Part shown: piece after piece, positions 11,690 through 22,480 of the stretch | How positions within the stretch are numbered: the first letter of the stretch is position 1 | Layout of the letters: every line of letters starts with the position of its first letter | Origin: Doryteuthis pealeii | Taxonomy: Eukaryota; Mollusca; Cephalopoda; Myopsida; Loliginidae | DNA length: 64,000 nucleotides | Reading direction: 5' to 3' | Assembly (NCBI GenBank): GCA_023376005.1 | Contig: CM042145.1 | Span: 59,149,360 to 59,213,359, forward strand | Made by a program: the position numbers and the translations under genes | Notes under the pieces: generated by a model | The model's input: the letters and a program-made list of their open reading frames with translations, nothing else | Database searches by the model: none | Told to the model about the DNA's origin: nothing

Positions 11690-11960
11690 ATCATATACGT
11701 GCTAGAAAGCGTTGGCTGAGAGTTTTAGTGTCCTGGGTATGACATTAAACTATCTGTTGGTGAGGTTCCATTTCGGGGACTCTTTGATACCCTTTCATTA
11801 CCTTTACTCCCATGTCCACTCTAGCCCGGAGTGGTAGTACATGTTAGCGTTCCATATATGGGTTAGATAAATGAGTTTAAAAATGTTTAAAAAATGAGTT
11901 TTAATAAAAAACGAATAAAACAATACTTCGACATAAAATAACCCAATATGGGTTTACATG
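11690..11960 (-). mobile_element. Dispersed repeat family C fragment
   Basis: Antisense copy from 'gtgctagaaagcg' to the 'gggttattttatg' block. Confidence 0.7.
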
Positions 11961-12884
11961 CTGTAACACTTAACCAACCTTCCAAGTCATTATATAAATC
12001 TTTTCGTCGATGGTGAAAGGAAAATTGAGTTTAATTTTTTTATACGCATAAAGCATGAATAGAACAAACCATCTCCAGCATAAAATAACCCAAAAAGGTT
12101 TGACACACTGTAAAATCCAACCAACATTTCATAGAGACTCACCCAACTGAAAAAAAGAACGACTGCAATATAAACACAACACCCACTTTTTATTGTTTAG
12201 AGAATACCTCTACCATTATTTTATCATCATACCATTCCAAGCGCAGCCATTAAAAGCCATTCTCTGTTACCAATCAAACAAAAGGATTTATTAACATAAT
12301 TTGGTAAACATTCGCCATTGTTAGATTGATTGATTCAAACGGCATGTCAACCCATCTAGGGTTATTTTACTTTATAATGTATAACTATCAAGAACGGGCG
12401 TAATTAATTAAGTTTTAATGTAATGATATATATTAAATTAGAAAAACTAACGAGATTCCAAGACACACTGATTGGGTGGGTAGTTGGTAGAATCGTGGGG
12501 AATCCATGAGAAAATTGTTTAACGGTTGGGAAATCTAGAAAGAAAGAAAAAACTTGAATTATGTTCTGAAGTCAATCATCTTACGAGACAACGACACTTC
12601 TTAAAAATCTGGAACACTATCGATTTCTTTTCTTTTTTTCTTTAGAAAGTTAAAGGTCTTCTATGGGAGATACAATAATCTTTTTTTTATCTGTCATGGC
12701 CCTCAGCAATAACAATAAACTGTGCCGTTGACTTCTTGCCCAATTTGTTGTTGCCGATAAGATGCCAATTTTCACTTCATAAAATAAGAATTGATTCCTA
12801 ACATCTTTTGATTTTCAACTTCTAGTATTCAATACTGTCAAGTATCAAAAATATGTTTCATTTTTATAAATAGATGTCACCCGA
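11961..12884. other. Mostly featureless; decayed repeat pieces
   Basis: A short family C piece lies near 12340 and a decayed relative of the Helitron-like terminal region at 12378-12460. Nothing else is seen. Confidence 0.5.
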
Positions 12885-13330
12885 GTGATACTTGTTAAAA
12901 ATGAGCCCATCCAAATCGTTCAAGATTAAATGGGAAGATGTAAATCCTCAGTATCTGGTGTTGCTTATCCGCCGAATTCTTATTTTTAATGAGTGTCTTC
13001 ACCTCAGCTAAATAATGGACCATTTCGTATTTTATCATGAAGAAAGGAAGGGACGAAAAAGAACATTCTACACTGAAAAAAATACAAGAAAGAAAGAGAG
13101 TAAGGGAAAGAAAAAGAGAGGGTGTGAGCGAAAGGAAACGGAAACGCTAATCAGTTTCGATCAAACATATTGAAAAGGAAAAAAGGAAAATAGAGAATTA
13201 AATGAAGATTATTAAAAAAGTCATTGAACTATTTAATAGTAGCTGTTACGTAAACATATCAAACGTTGTAATAATTAAATTATCATACTGTGATATATCA
13301 ACAGGTTCTGCTAGTATGATTGTAATTAAC
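12885..13330 (+). mobile_element. Dispersed repeat family B
   Basis: A repeat of about 440 bases running from 'gatgtaaatcctcagtatct' to 'aggttctgctagtat'. Relatives at 14110-14560 (minus), 19740-20180 (minus), 25760-26145 (plus) and 63190-63325 (plus, end only). Non-coding, with a purine-rich middle. Confidence 0.8.
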
Positions 13331-13502
13331 CTATGAGGGTTTATATACCGTTAAAGAAAGAAACCAAACCAGACAAAAATATTTGTATTGTCATGAAGAT
13401 ATGATAGTCGTTTATTTGTGACAAACGATTATTATCTGAATTGGGGAAAAGTCAAACATGTCAATGGCTTGAAAAGTAAAAACCTATGATGATGAAAAGC
13501 TA

Positions 13503-14050
13503 ATAAGGATGGTTTGGCATTACATAACCATGAAGGTTGCTATGCTCTTTTATAAGGATGGCTTTGGCATTACATAACCCATGAAGGTTGCTATGCTTTT
13601 TATAAGGATGGCTTTGGCATTACATAACCCATGAAGGTTGCTATGCTCTTTATAAGGATGGCTTTGCATTACATAACCCATGAAGGTTGCTATGCTCTTT
13701 TATAAGGATGGCTTTGGCATTACATAACCCATGAAGGTTGCTCTTTTATAAGGATGGCTTTGGCATTACATAACCCATGCAGGTTGCTATGCTCTTTTAT
13801 AAGGATGGCTTTGGCATTACATAACCCATGAAGGTTGCTATGCTCTTTTATAAGGATGGCTTTGGCATTACATAACCTATGAAGGTTGCTATGCTCTTTT
13901 ATAAGGATGGCTTTGGCATTACATAACCCATGAAGGTTTCTATGCTCTTTTATAAGGATGGCTTTGGCATTACATAACCTATGAAGGTTGCTATGCTCTT
14001 TTATAAGGATTGCTTTGGCATTACATAACCCATGCAGGTTGCTATGCTAT
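13503..14050 (+). repeat. Minisatellite, 51-base unit, about 11 copies
   Basis: Units of the form 'ataaggatggctttggcatt' plus 'acataacccatgaaggttgc' plus 'tatgctctttt' repeat head to tail. One unit near 13740 lacks several bases; others carry single changes (catgcagg, aacctatg, aggattgc). Changes are shared among units, which suggests unequal exchange. One unamplified, diverged unit sits at 18385-18440 in a related element. Confidence 0.97.
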
Positions 14051-14109
14051 TAAACAAAAGAACTTAGTGTCCAATATTCTTAATCACGCCTGGAACACCT
14101 AATAATTAC

Positions 14110-14560
14110 AAAATAAGTTTGTTCAAGACCTGTGGATATAATACAGTATGATAATTTAATTATTACAACGTCTCATATGTTTACTTACGAGCTATTACAT
14201 AAAGTTCAATCTGTAAAACATAATAATCTTGATTTAACTCATTTGTATTCTTTCTTTCTTTTCATCTTTTCCTTATGTTCGATTGAAACATACTAATATT
14301 ATCGCTTAAACACCCCCTCCTCCACCCTCTCTTCCCCTAATTTGTTTCTTATTACATTTTCCCTGTGTAGCATGTCCTTTTTCTTCCCTTTATGATAAAA
14401 ACAGAAATAAATATTCGGCTAATAAGCAATACCAGATAATCAGGATTTACATTTTTGCATTTCATCTTGGTCGATCTGGATGGTCTTATTCTTAACCAGA
14501 GGGTGTTGTAAGATGATAACGGTTGTACTTTTAAAGAACACGAGTATTAATATAGAGATG
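14110..14560 (-). mobile_element. Dispersed repeat family B, inverted relative to 12885
   Basis: Reverse-complement relative of 12885-13330, so the pair brackets the minisatellite. Divergence between the two is considerable. Confidence 0.8.
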
Positions 14561-15022
14561 GAGTGGCTAACCAAAAGAGAATCAGATTGTGACAAAGTAT
14601 CAGAAATAAAGAAGAATTGTTGGGAAGCTGCAATTCGTTTTTTTTTCATCTGCCCAAATAATTTTGTTTGCCGGTTGAATTCGACTGTGAATTATTTTAT
14701 CGCTTTTGGTGAGTGGACTCGCCGCGGTTAGAAACACAAAAGGCCACAACTTCCTTTCATCACGCCAAGAAACATTTTCAATCGATCTTGTACGGTGGAC
14801 CAGATTAAAAATTGATCACTCCAAGTCTGCATTGAAGAGTGGAAAGATTCTCGCAGCGGAAATGTCAGGACGATCTATGGGATGTTTTATTTTCTTGCTT
14901 TGAAAATGTTTAATTTGATAAAATAAAAAATATTGTTTTATAAAATCGTGAGGAGAACAAATAGTGAATGTTGCAAACACATGTAGGTCACACAATGTAT
15001 TATTCATTATAATACACACACA

Positions 15023-15051
15023 CATTATATAATATATATATATATATATAT
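15023..15051 (+). repeat. (TA)n at the retroelement 3' end
   Basis: TA run at the tail of the minus-strand retroelement. Confidence 0.9.
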
Positions 15052-15302
15052 AACGTGTGATAGCACGTGCGATACCCTGCCCTCATCAGCTGCCAACTAG
15101 GAGTGATAACACAGTTTCGGTAGCTAAGGCAGGACTGCCACTCCCTAGCGCTACCCAGCAGCTTTCGCCACCGGACAGGGTATTAAAAAAAACGAAATAA
15201 TGCAGAGAAGAGATTATATGATCCATTCATCGGAGATATTTTGTTATCAGTTTGAAAACGCGTTTGTTTTCGGCCGTTGAGTTGATTACGCGATTGCAGA
15301 TG
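15049..15302 (-). other. Retroelement 3' untranslated tail
   Basis: GC-rich non-coding DNA between the nuclease frame and the (TA)n tract. It includes a 'cagctgatgagggcaggg' stretch near 15080 and ends against (TA)n, which may have served as or grown from the element tail. Confidence 0.55.
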
Positions 15303-15728
15303 TTACGTAACAACACGGGAATGATGATTCCGCGCGCGTATCATTCGTGTCGAAGACTTAAATCTCGACCAGATCCAGCTCGATGCATTTTGCACCGTGG
15401 TTTGAAGACGATGTGAGGCGATTTTCAGACAGCGGCCAGTGATTCCTATTTTTGAAAGAAACGAAATGACTGAGCGTCCTAGAAATACACGACACCCAAC
15501 CTCAATAGGAATAACATGGCATGTCCAACCCTTTTCCACGCAGTCGGCACGCAGTGACTCGTACCGGTTCATTTTTCGCTCGTGTGCTTCCTCCTTGTTT
15601 TCTTCCCACGGTACGGTTAATTCGACGAGGAGGACAGTCTTTTTTGTGTCAGACCACGCTACAATGTCTGGGCGCTTATCAGTTCGAAGTATGTGAACTG
15701 GAAATTTTAGGGGTGTCTTGAGATCCAC
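15303..15728 (-). pseudogene. Restriction-endonuclease-like (PD-(D/E)XK) domain remnant
   Basis: A 141-codon open frame holds RPDIV (residues 19-23), VLLVELTVPWEE (32-43) and IEVGCR (75-80). P-D followed about 15 residues on by a hydrophobic strand ending E-L-T matches the PD-(D/E)XK nuclease core used by RLE retrotransposons to nick their target. The C-terminal end has ...TTVQNASSWIWSR, an aromatic tail seen in this family. It is the least damaged part, but it is not joined in frame to the RT. Family membership is recognised from memory. Confidence 0.8.
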
Positions 15729-15854
15729 TGAAACCTTTCAGTCACCAGCTCCATTCAGCAGTTTCATGTTTGGAGTTTTTTGTTTCTTCACGGGGCATTC
15801 ACCTTCCTTGTGAAACTGAATGTTGGATTCCCGGGCTCTGACAGGCTGTTGGTT

Positions 15855-16399
15855 TGCTGCCTCACATTATCAATTCCGTGACCACCTCCAAAGTCTTGTT
15901 GTGTCGCCACGTGTACATCTGGAGCGATTGTGGACATGCGGATAGCACATGACGCAAGGTACCTCAATCCCGTTTGCACGAAAAGCACAGGTCCGAAACA
16001 GTATATCCCCATAATTTCAAATTAGTCGCATTTGGTAGGAGATCATATGTGGATCTAAGGAGGAATGATATCGCTAGTGGCCCCATCGAAATTAGAGTTT
16101 TCCACGATAACTTGCTTGGTTCGATATCATTCCATTTTGTCCACGCACATTGTTTGGGCTGAGTAACAGCAGTGGCTATTCTCTGCTCCTCCTCAAACAT
16201 CCTGACTTCTTCGATCACCATGTCTCTTTTCCCTTTTGGGCCCACCTTGGAAAATACTTTGATGCTCGTACTGCCCAGCCTAGCTCGATTGGTTTGCGTG
16301 ACGCCTATAATATATTTGATTCGTTGGCTACATTCTGCCTCCTGGTCGGTTTTAACGGCTGACCACTTCGTGCCTGACTTTATTTCTGGATGAATCCTT
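15855..16399 (-). pseudogene. RT-nuclease linker with CCHC zinc knuckle (broken)
   Basis: In the frame after the break near 16400 the segment SGTKWSAVKTDQEAE resembles the linker of this RT family. The frame continues to a zinc knuckle: Cys codons at 15985-15987 and 15976-15978, an in-frame TGA at 15964-15966, then His at 15949-15951 and Cys at 15934-15936, followed by YTWRHNK. The C-x2-C...H-x4-C spacing and the following WRHN are the usual nucleic-acid-binding knuckle of RLE-type elements. A second stop lies at 15862-15864. Reading through the stops is needed to see the motif, so no protein is made from it. Confidence 0.82.
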
Positions 16400-17262
16400 C
16401 ATCATCATATGAAGGCGCACTTTCCCAACCTTGAACTCTTCTACCAGTGAAGATATTGGGAGCTGTAGGTTTCCAGTATTGGTATATAACCCTACTTTCG
16501 AAAAACAAGTAGGGACTCCGAGCCACTTACGCAGGTATGTGTTGCTATATTGTTGGATTCGCTCAATGCGAGATAGTGCAATCTCATACATCTGTAAGGG
16601 CCATAAAAGACGGGGTAATAATCCATATTGGTAACACCACGCCTTCAACTTTCCGGCTAGATCAGATTTAAGGCCCTTCAAGGCTACTTTCTGGACCTCT
16701 GTACCCTGATGTCGGTCAGTCAGTGGGATCGAATAGAGACATCCGAGGCTCTTTACCGGTTTCTCAGTGACTGTTGGAATAATATCACCTCTAATTATGA
16801 AATGGATCTCCCTGACAGAACCTCTGATTAGAGACAGACTCCGACTTTTCTTCGGCTTAGCCTTCATTCTCACCCACGTGAAAAGATCATGGTATCTTTG
16901 TAGTAGGCTATCGGTAGCGATTTTTGACGGGACCAGGATGGTGATGTCATCCATAAAAGCTCTGGAAGGAGGAAGAATCAGCTGTTCTTTTGTCATCACA
17001 CCTGTTGACGTGTTCGCTACACCTCGTAAAATGAGTTCCATGGCTAGGACGAAAAGAAGTGGAGAGATCACACAGCCCATCATGATGCCGTTTGGTAGTG
17101 TAGTCTTTCACGGTAAATTTCATGAAGGCTGAATTAAAATATTTCATTATGATTTCCCCAACCTTGCTAGGGAAGTTGAAATAGTCGAGTGCCATCCGGA
17201 TTAGTTGATGCGGAACTGAACCGTATGCGTTGGCGAGATCAAGCCAGATTACGTGTAGTTTC
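16400..17262 (-). pseudogene. Reverse transcriptase domain (broken)
   Basis: Would copy element RNA into DNA. Motif A reads WLDLANAYGSVPH (codons at 17208-17245), with the catalytic Asp in LDLA. A small deletion and frameshift near 17090 separate it from the next frame, which opens with GCVISPLLF (motif B region; residues 3-11 of the frame starting at 17083) and then AFMDD (residues 42-46), the catalytic Y/F-x-D-D box. The thumb follows, with SIPLTDRHQGTEVQK and RKWLGVP. A frameshift near 16400 ends this frame. The fingers upstream of motif A are absent. Both motifs keep their aspartates, so decay is recent or modest; the frame breaks could partly be sequencing error. Confidence 0.9.
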
Positions 17263-17499
17263 GTTTTGCATGTATGTATATATAGTATCGAATTACCGCT
17301 TTAACTTTTCCGTCGCGGTAGCATCAGTATATAATCCAAAATTGCTCAATAAATTAAAAACACAGAATAGTAACTGCTTTTACTAAACGTTATTTATAAC
17401 TATAATTAAATTGATAGCAAAACTGAAGATAGAATTGAGGAATGAGTGCACGTGTGGAACGTTACATCATTTTTTCTCAATTTTTGCGCGCAAGCTGCA

Positions 17500-17578
17500 C
17501 GCAAGTCACACGCAAATCGCACGCAAGTCACGCACAAGTCACGCACAAGTCACGCGCAAATCGCACGCAAGGATTGAA
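17500..17578 (+). repeat. Short tandem repeat of about 10 bases
   Basis: Imperfect repeats of 'cacgcaagt' and 'cacgcacaagt'. The open frame across it (17411-17755) is a by-product. Mirror copy at about 52020-52105. Confidence 0.85.
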
Positions 17579-17825
17579 AAAAAGGACGTAGCGTTCAACC
17601 GTTATTACACAACCATTATTATAAAAAAAGTTACAAAAACAGACACAACCTATCAAATATCGGACATATTCTGCCAAAATAATAATTCAATGCCGGAAGA
17701 AGACAACAGATCAGAAACACGTGTCGCATTCATAAGTAAGTTAATAAAAATTTAAAAAAAAAATCCTTTTTGCAAACCTTTTTTTATAAAATATCTATTT
17801 TTCTCCCATTGGATCCATGACAACA

Positions 17826-17826
<1 letters not shown>

Positions 17827-17866
<40 letters not shown>
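17827..17866 (+). repeat. (TA)n microsatellite
   Basis: TA run leading into the 48-base tandem repeat. Confidence 0.95.
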
Positions 17867-17871
<5 letters not shown>

Positions 17872-18078
17872 CAAATGATACATTAGATATATGTACCTAT
17901 ATGTATATATATATTATAACAAATTATACATTATATATATATATGTACATCTATGTATGTACATTATAACAAATCATACATATATATGTACATATATCTA
18001 TATATATTATAACAAATCATACATTATATATATGTACATATATCTATATATAAATATATATTATAACGAGTAATACCT
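17866..18078 (+). repeat. Tandem repeat of about 48 bases in TA-rich DNA
   Basis: Five units each contain 'attataacaaat' followed by 'tacat' and 'atatgtacatata'. Degraded mirror copy at 51500-51720. Confidence 0.75.
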
Positions 18079-18177
18079 TATATATCTATATGTATGTGTG
18101 TATGTATATGTATATATAAATATTTAACTAGATAGACAATTGTTCTTTCTAAAACAAAACTTCCATATGAAAAGAAA

Positions 18178-18495
18178 ATATTATAATTAACCTTTGAGAA
18201 TTGCCAGACAAGTAAGTTAAAGCAAATCCTCCTACTATTTGAGTGGGAGTCTTCGAGGTGTTGTGGACTGCAACATTGTAGCGAGTAAGTCTGAACTCAA
18301 ATTCCGCTCTTACTTTCATTTTGAAAACGTTTTAAACCACTTGCCTGATAGTTATGATTTAGATAGCACTATGAATGTTCTTCTACGAGGATAGCTTTGG
18401 CATTACCTAGTCTACGAAGGTTGCAATGCTATTAAATAAATAAAAGAAACGTAGTGTTTGAAATTCTTCATCAAGTCTGGAAAAACTGTTAAAGT
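18178..18495 (+). repeat. Single-unit relative of the minisatellite-bearing element
   Basis: Shares the start 'attaaccttt/atgag', one minisatellite unit ('gatagctttggcattacc', 18391-18440) and the downstream 'aacttagtgt/cctgga' block with 13325-14105. Mirror copy at 51115-51400. Confidence 0.7.
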
Positions 18496-19202
18496 TAAAT
18501 ATATTTGTCGATTTTAACTGAGGTCAAGTCGTTTAGACTCTTTTTATTCATAGAGGTTAGAGAATGACATTCATTGTATGTTCATATTTGCATCTTTTGT
18601 GGACAGATTTATTTGACCCATAGATGGGACCTTAAAAGATAATACTGCTCAGGGTCTGCAGATTAATCATGGTTCTGCCAATCAAATCATTTATAATGAG
18701 ATCGGTTTCCCTAAAACAAGAGTGCAAACTATTTTTTGAATCTCCCTCCTATTTATCTCAAAGAAATATGTAAGCAATTTTATAATGACATTTCAACTGA
18801 ATTCAGTATTACAATGTACTTACGGACTCAACCCCAAGAATAAACTCCTCTTACTTGGTGTCCTAGCCGGCAATACATGAAACGGCTTTCGTTACTTCTC
18901 TGTATAAAGAAAATTTATAAGCCCGAAGTCTTGCTTTTGAACCAACGATATTGAATGCGCAGATAACTCTACGATTATTTTGTAAAAAAGGTTTTTAAAA
19001 AATAGCACAACTAATTCCCTCCTCGTGTAAGATATTCCGTAAAGACCTTTTCAATATAAACAAGGATTGATAAATAATGGCTTCCCTAATTTTGTCGCCG
19101 AGAGCTGAATCCTCGAAGACCTCATAAAGGCACATAGAATATGTATAGCAATAACCACAATAATATCATTAATCTTGTTTTATTTTATTGAAATTCAATC
19201 TA

Positions 19203-19300
19203 ACTACCGTGTTTCCCCGAAAATAAAACAGTTTATGTTAATGTTCACTCCGTAATAAAAAGAAAAAAACTGGAGCTTATTCTCGGGGGAAGTATTATTC
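19203..19300. mobile_element. Short inverted-end element with CCCCGAAAATAA ends
   Basis: Begins 'tttccccgaaaataaaac' and ends 'ttattctcggggga', imperfect inverted ends about 70 bases apart. A relative is at 21325-21435. Mirror copy near 50283-50378. Confidence 0.6.
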
Positions 19301-19364
19301 TTCATATAAACAGAAATTACAAAACACACGATCGGTTAAATCAAACTTAACAGACCTAAATTCC

Positions 19365-19735
19365 ACCATTGTATGTCGCCCTGCCGAAAGAAAAAAAATA
19401 CCAAAAAATCAGGGAATTAACCGAATTTAATAACATTTTCAGAGTTGATATATTAATGAATAATAGATATAATGCACCCGTTATTTTATTTAAAAACTTT
19501 TACATTTTTTCAGGTCAGTTAATTTTGAACCATGTATCTTTGAGAAACTGTGACGCCTAAAAGATATGTGGTTCAAAGATAACTGACCTGTAGAAATGTA
19601 AAAGTTTTTAAATAAAATAACTGGTGCATTATATCTTGTATCCATTAATATATCAACACTGAAAATTTCATTAAATTCGGTTAATTCTCTGATTTTTTTT
19701 GGGGGGGGCGGAGTGACATACGATGGTACCAAAAC
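19365..19735. mobile_element. Foldback MITE-like element (type 2)
   Basis: Long imperfect inverted repeat: 19375-19545 pairs with 19565-19725 around a loop of about 20 bases. Each arm can be translated from outside in as KIRELTEFN.IF.VDIL, so open frames appear on both strands. That is a consequence of the symmetry and does not by itself show a gene. Mirror copy at 49850-50225. Confidence 0.85.
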
Positions 19736-19739
19736 TCAT

Positions 19740-20180
19740 GGACTTATCACAAAATAATAATTCAATTATTCCAACGTTTGATATGTTTATTTAAGAACTA
19801 TTGCAAAAATAGTTCAATGTGTAAAAATGTATAATAATCTTGATTTAACTCTCTCACTCTTTTCTTCCTTTTCGTTATGCTCAATTGAAACAGATTAGCG
19901 TTCTCGCTTCCGCGTGCACACCCCTCTCTCTCACTATCTTTCCCTTTTCTTTTTTCTTATAACTCTTTCTCTGTAGTGTGTTCTTTTTCTTTGCTTTCTT
20001 TATAATAAAAATCGAATGGTCCATTATTTATCTGGGGGGGGGGGGGAGACACTCATAAGAAATAAGTAATTGACGAATAAGCAACACCATATAATCAGAA
20101 TTTACATTTTTGTCTTTCATCATGGACAATTTTGACGGTCTCATTTTTACCAGAGGGTGTTACAAGAGAATAACTGTCGT
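19740..20180 (-). mobile_element. Dispersed repeat family B copy
   Basis: Minus-strand copy with a G run at 20034-20046 and the 'accagagggtgtta' end block. Mirror copy at about 49425-49850. Confidence 0.8.
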
Positions 20181-20189
20181 ACGAACTCG

Positions 20190-21185
20190 AGTAATAATGT
20201 AATGTAGCGGTACCAATTCGTAATATGTAACGTTACGGCACCAGTTCGTAATATGTAACGTAGTGCCTTTCTTTTCGCTGCACTGAATTAGCAATACGTA
20301 ACGTACGGGGTTTGTTCGTTTCACGGTATCAAATCGTATCTCCGTACGGTCGTTTGTTTACAGTATCCAAAATCTAGCAGTCAGCCTTTTAGCCCCAAAT
20401 CCTTCCACACACTTGGTCAACGGGTATCACCTTTCTCACTCCGCGTGCTTCTCTGTATCAGGTTTCACAACCTTGCGTCTTCTAGTCACGGTCAATTGGA
20501 CTTCCTCCGCGGGCGTCCAGTGGTCGCCCCCTTTACGATAGTAACTTTACTATTTTGTTTGTGTAGCGAGTCCATTCATAAAACGGTTTCTTTCGTCGTA
20601 AATAGAGAAAATTAATAACACCGTGTTTACTTCTCAGAAGTTTATTGTATTCAAAACTTCACTATAACTTTTGAGAGAGAGAGTCCCTAATATTATCTGC
20701 GCTTAATAATTAATTAATTGTATTCTAACTGGATTCAACTTAGAGTTTCTTAGTCCTTAGTAAACTTCTCGGTGACAAACTTTTCTTATGGTCCTTAGCG
20801 ACAACAGCTTACTAAGCTCTCCGGCCGACTTCTGACTGGCTTTGACTCTCTCCGATCACCGACCGCCTGTCACTCCAACTCTAACTGGCTCTGATCCCTC
20901 ACTGACTCCTTAATATAGTTTGTCTGAATAATCTTCCAGAAGTTTCTTCTCGTATTTTCGAGCTCCTTCTGGACCGAATCGAATGTTCGATTCCTTCAAA
21001 TCACTCTGGTCAACCAGAGTTCACAAGCCTAAGATCAAAAGGCTCTCTGTAGTCACTAATCCTATTTTTTCGTTAAACATAGACTTATCCTCTCCTTTCT
21101 CTCGTTAAAAGATTTTATCTTCCTAACTACTTTTTCGGTGATTCTACAAAGACCACCCAGTAATATAAGAGAATTTTTAAAGGTT
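20190..21185 (-). mobile_element. LTR-like or retroelement leader region, uncertain
   Basis: On the minus strand a TATA-like 'actatattaa' (about 20920) precedes, after about 300 bases, 'caataaacttctgag' (about 20640), an arrangement typical of an LTR promoter and polyadenylation signal. A GC-rich block with a 62-codon open frame follows at about 20385-20575. No boundaries or second LTR were found. Mirror copy at 48400-49410. Confidence 0.3.
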
Positions 21186-21189
21186 TTTT

Positions 21190-21245
21190 TCTAAGTCTGG
21201 CACAAGGCCACAAATATAGGTGCTGGGCGGCGATTACGTAACAAT
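21190..21245 (-). mobile_element. SINE family 3 distal fragment
   Basis: Shares the 'ggccttgtgccagacttag' block (minus strand) with family 3, ending in an A-rich stretch. The tRNA head is absent. Mirror copy at 48350-48405. Confidence 0.55.
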
Positions 21246-21324
21246 AATATACAGATTAATATTCTTTCATTCAAAAACACATTAACGAAAATTCATTAAA
21301 AAGATGTTTGCATCGCATGTATAC

Positions 21325-21435
21325 CTATTTCTTTCGTCTGTCTGCCGCTCTCAACTAGGACTTATTTTAAGGGGCGGGCTTATATCAAAATCACACAGAA
21401 AAATCAAGCTAGGTCTTATTTTCGGGGAAACATGG
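21325..21435. mobile_element. Second CCCCGAAAATAA-type element
   Basis: Ends 'aggacttattttaaggggcg' and 'taggtcttattttcggggaa' are related to each other and to 19203-19300. Mirror copy near 48145-48245. Confidence 0.6.
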
Positions 21436-21994
21436 TACAAAACAAGATGAACACGCATTAAAACGTGTTATATGTCGCTACTCTTCTCCAGTCGACCCCG
21501 AAAACTTATAAAACTAATTATTTACAGCAATAAATAAAAAGCCTCTAATCTTATCAGCAACAAACAACTCTGACAAAAAATATGAACGAATTCCCTTGAC
21601 CGTTAGGAGAATGCTTCTCCTACCCAATAAAACGATCGTCTTCCTTTATTAGAAAAACTACTACTCCTTATCAAACCGAGAATCTGAAAGAACTTGTCTC
21701 AATAAACAATATATGAAACCCGAATAAATTCTTGCAAAAAAAACAAAAAAACAAAAAACAACAACAAAAACACCTGGGTATCACACAATACCGACAGTAA
21801 AAAAAATGAGTCGAAATACTAGTCCTTAACGATCAAAAAAAATTTTCAACAAGATCTTCTTTAAACTTCGACAGGTAGATCTAAATATATTCAACAATTA
21901 GAAGCCCACCTCTCATACTCTACGCAAAAATAACCTGCTCGTCGGAGTGGGGACCGGTGGCTTCGGCCATTGGACTAATATGTTAAATTAACGA

Positions 21995-22480
21995 CGTGAT
22001 CCCAGAGGGCTTTCCCCCAGGCAATACCTGTCCCTTGATTTAAAGGGGCAAGGCTGTGTTTATTGCCCAGTGCCTGAGGCGCCCTCTTGATGGGGAATGT
22101 CGACGGGATTTACACATGTTTGCACTTGCTATCCCATGAGCTTCGGTTTGTGGGTGGTCTCATATTAAAATACCTCGTGTTATACCCGCGTACGTGGGGT
22201 ACGAGGTAAATACCCCTCTCATACTACTACGTGACATCAGTTGAAGTTTCTTAGACAGCAGCATATACTTACCAGACTTTTGAGCCCTGGGATCACGCCA
22301 TAATAATAGCGTGATCGCAGATGGCCATCCACCCAGGCCACCTGACCCCTCAATTTAAAGGTACAAGGCTGGGTTTATTATCTAGTGTCTGGGGCGTCTC
22401 AAAAGAGGAATACCGAAGGTATATACGCAGTCATTTTGCACTGGCCACGCATGAGCTTTGGTTTGTGCGTAGCTCCTCAT
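21995..22480 (-). repeat. Diverged tandem pair of a 200-base unit with hairpins
   Basis: Units at 21995-22190 and 22285-22480 share 'aatttaaaggg.caaggctg', 'tttattgcccag/tctag' and 'catgagctt.ggtttgtg' blocks. Hairpins include 22172-22208 (acctcgt with acgaggt) and 22290-22317 (atcacgc with gcgtgat). GC-richer than the surroundings. Strand is taken from the AATAAA-like reading and is uncertain. Mirror copies at 47085-47290 and 47395-47590. Confidence 0.75.

Larger units (their letters stand above)
15049..17262 (-). mobile_element. 5'-truncated retroelement pseudogene (RT, CCHC, RLE-like nuclease)
   Basis: Minus-strand remnant with parts in order: reverse transcriptase, linker with CCHC zinc knuckle, C-terminal restriction-endonuclease-like domain, then an untranslated tail ending at a (TA)n tract (15023-15051). 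This order is the C-terminal half of non-LTR-type elements that use a PD-(D/E)XK-like endonuclease instead of an APE nuclease. The N-terminal part is missing: homology starts abruptly at about 17262, in RT motif A. At least two frameshifts and two stop codons make it non-functional. It is clearly more GC-rich than its surroundings. Family placement rests on remembered motifs, not a search. Confidence 0.88.

Noticed and set aside
13503..14050. CRISPR-like array of regular repeats
   Set aside because: Units are contiguous 51-base repeats with no unique spacers, in a eukaryotic repeat context. It is a minisatellite.
17411..17755. 114-codon frame
   Set aside because: Its middle is the translated 10-base tandem repeat and its ends show no recognisable domain.
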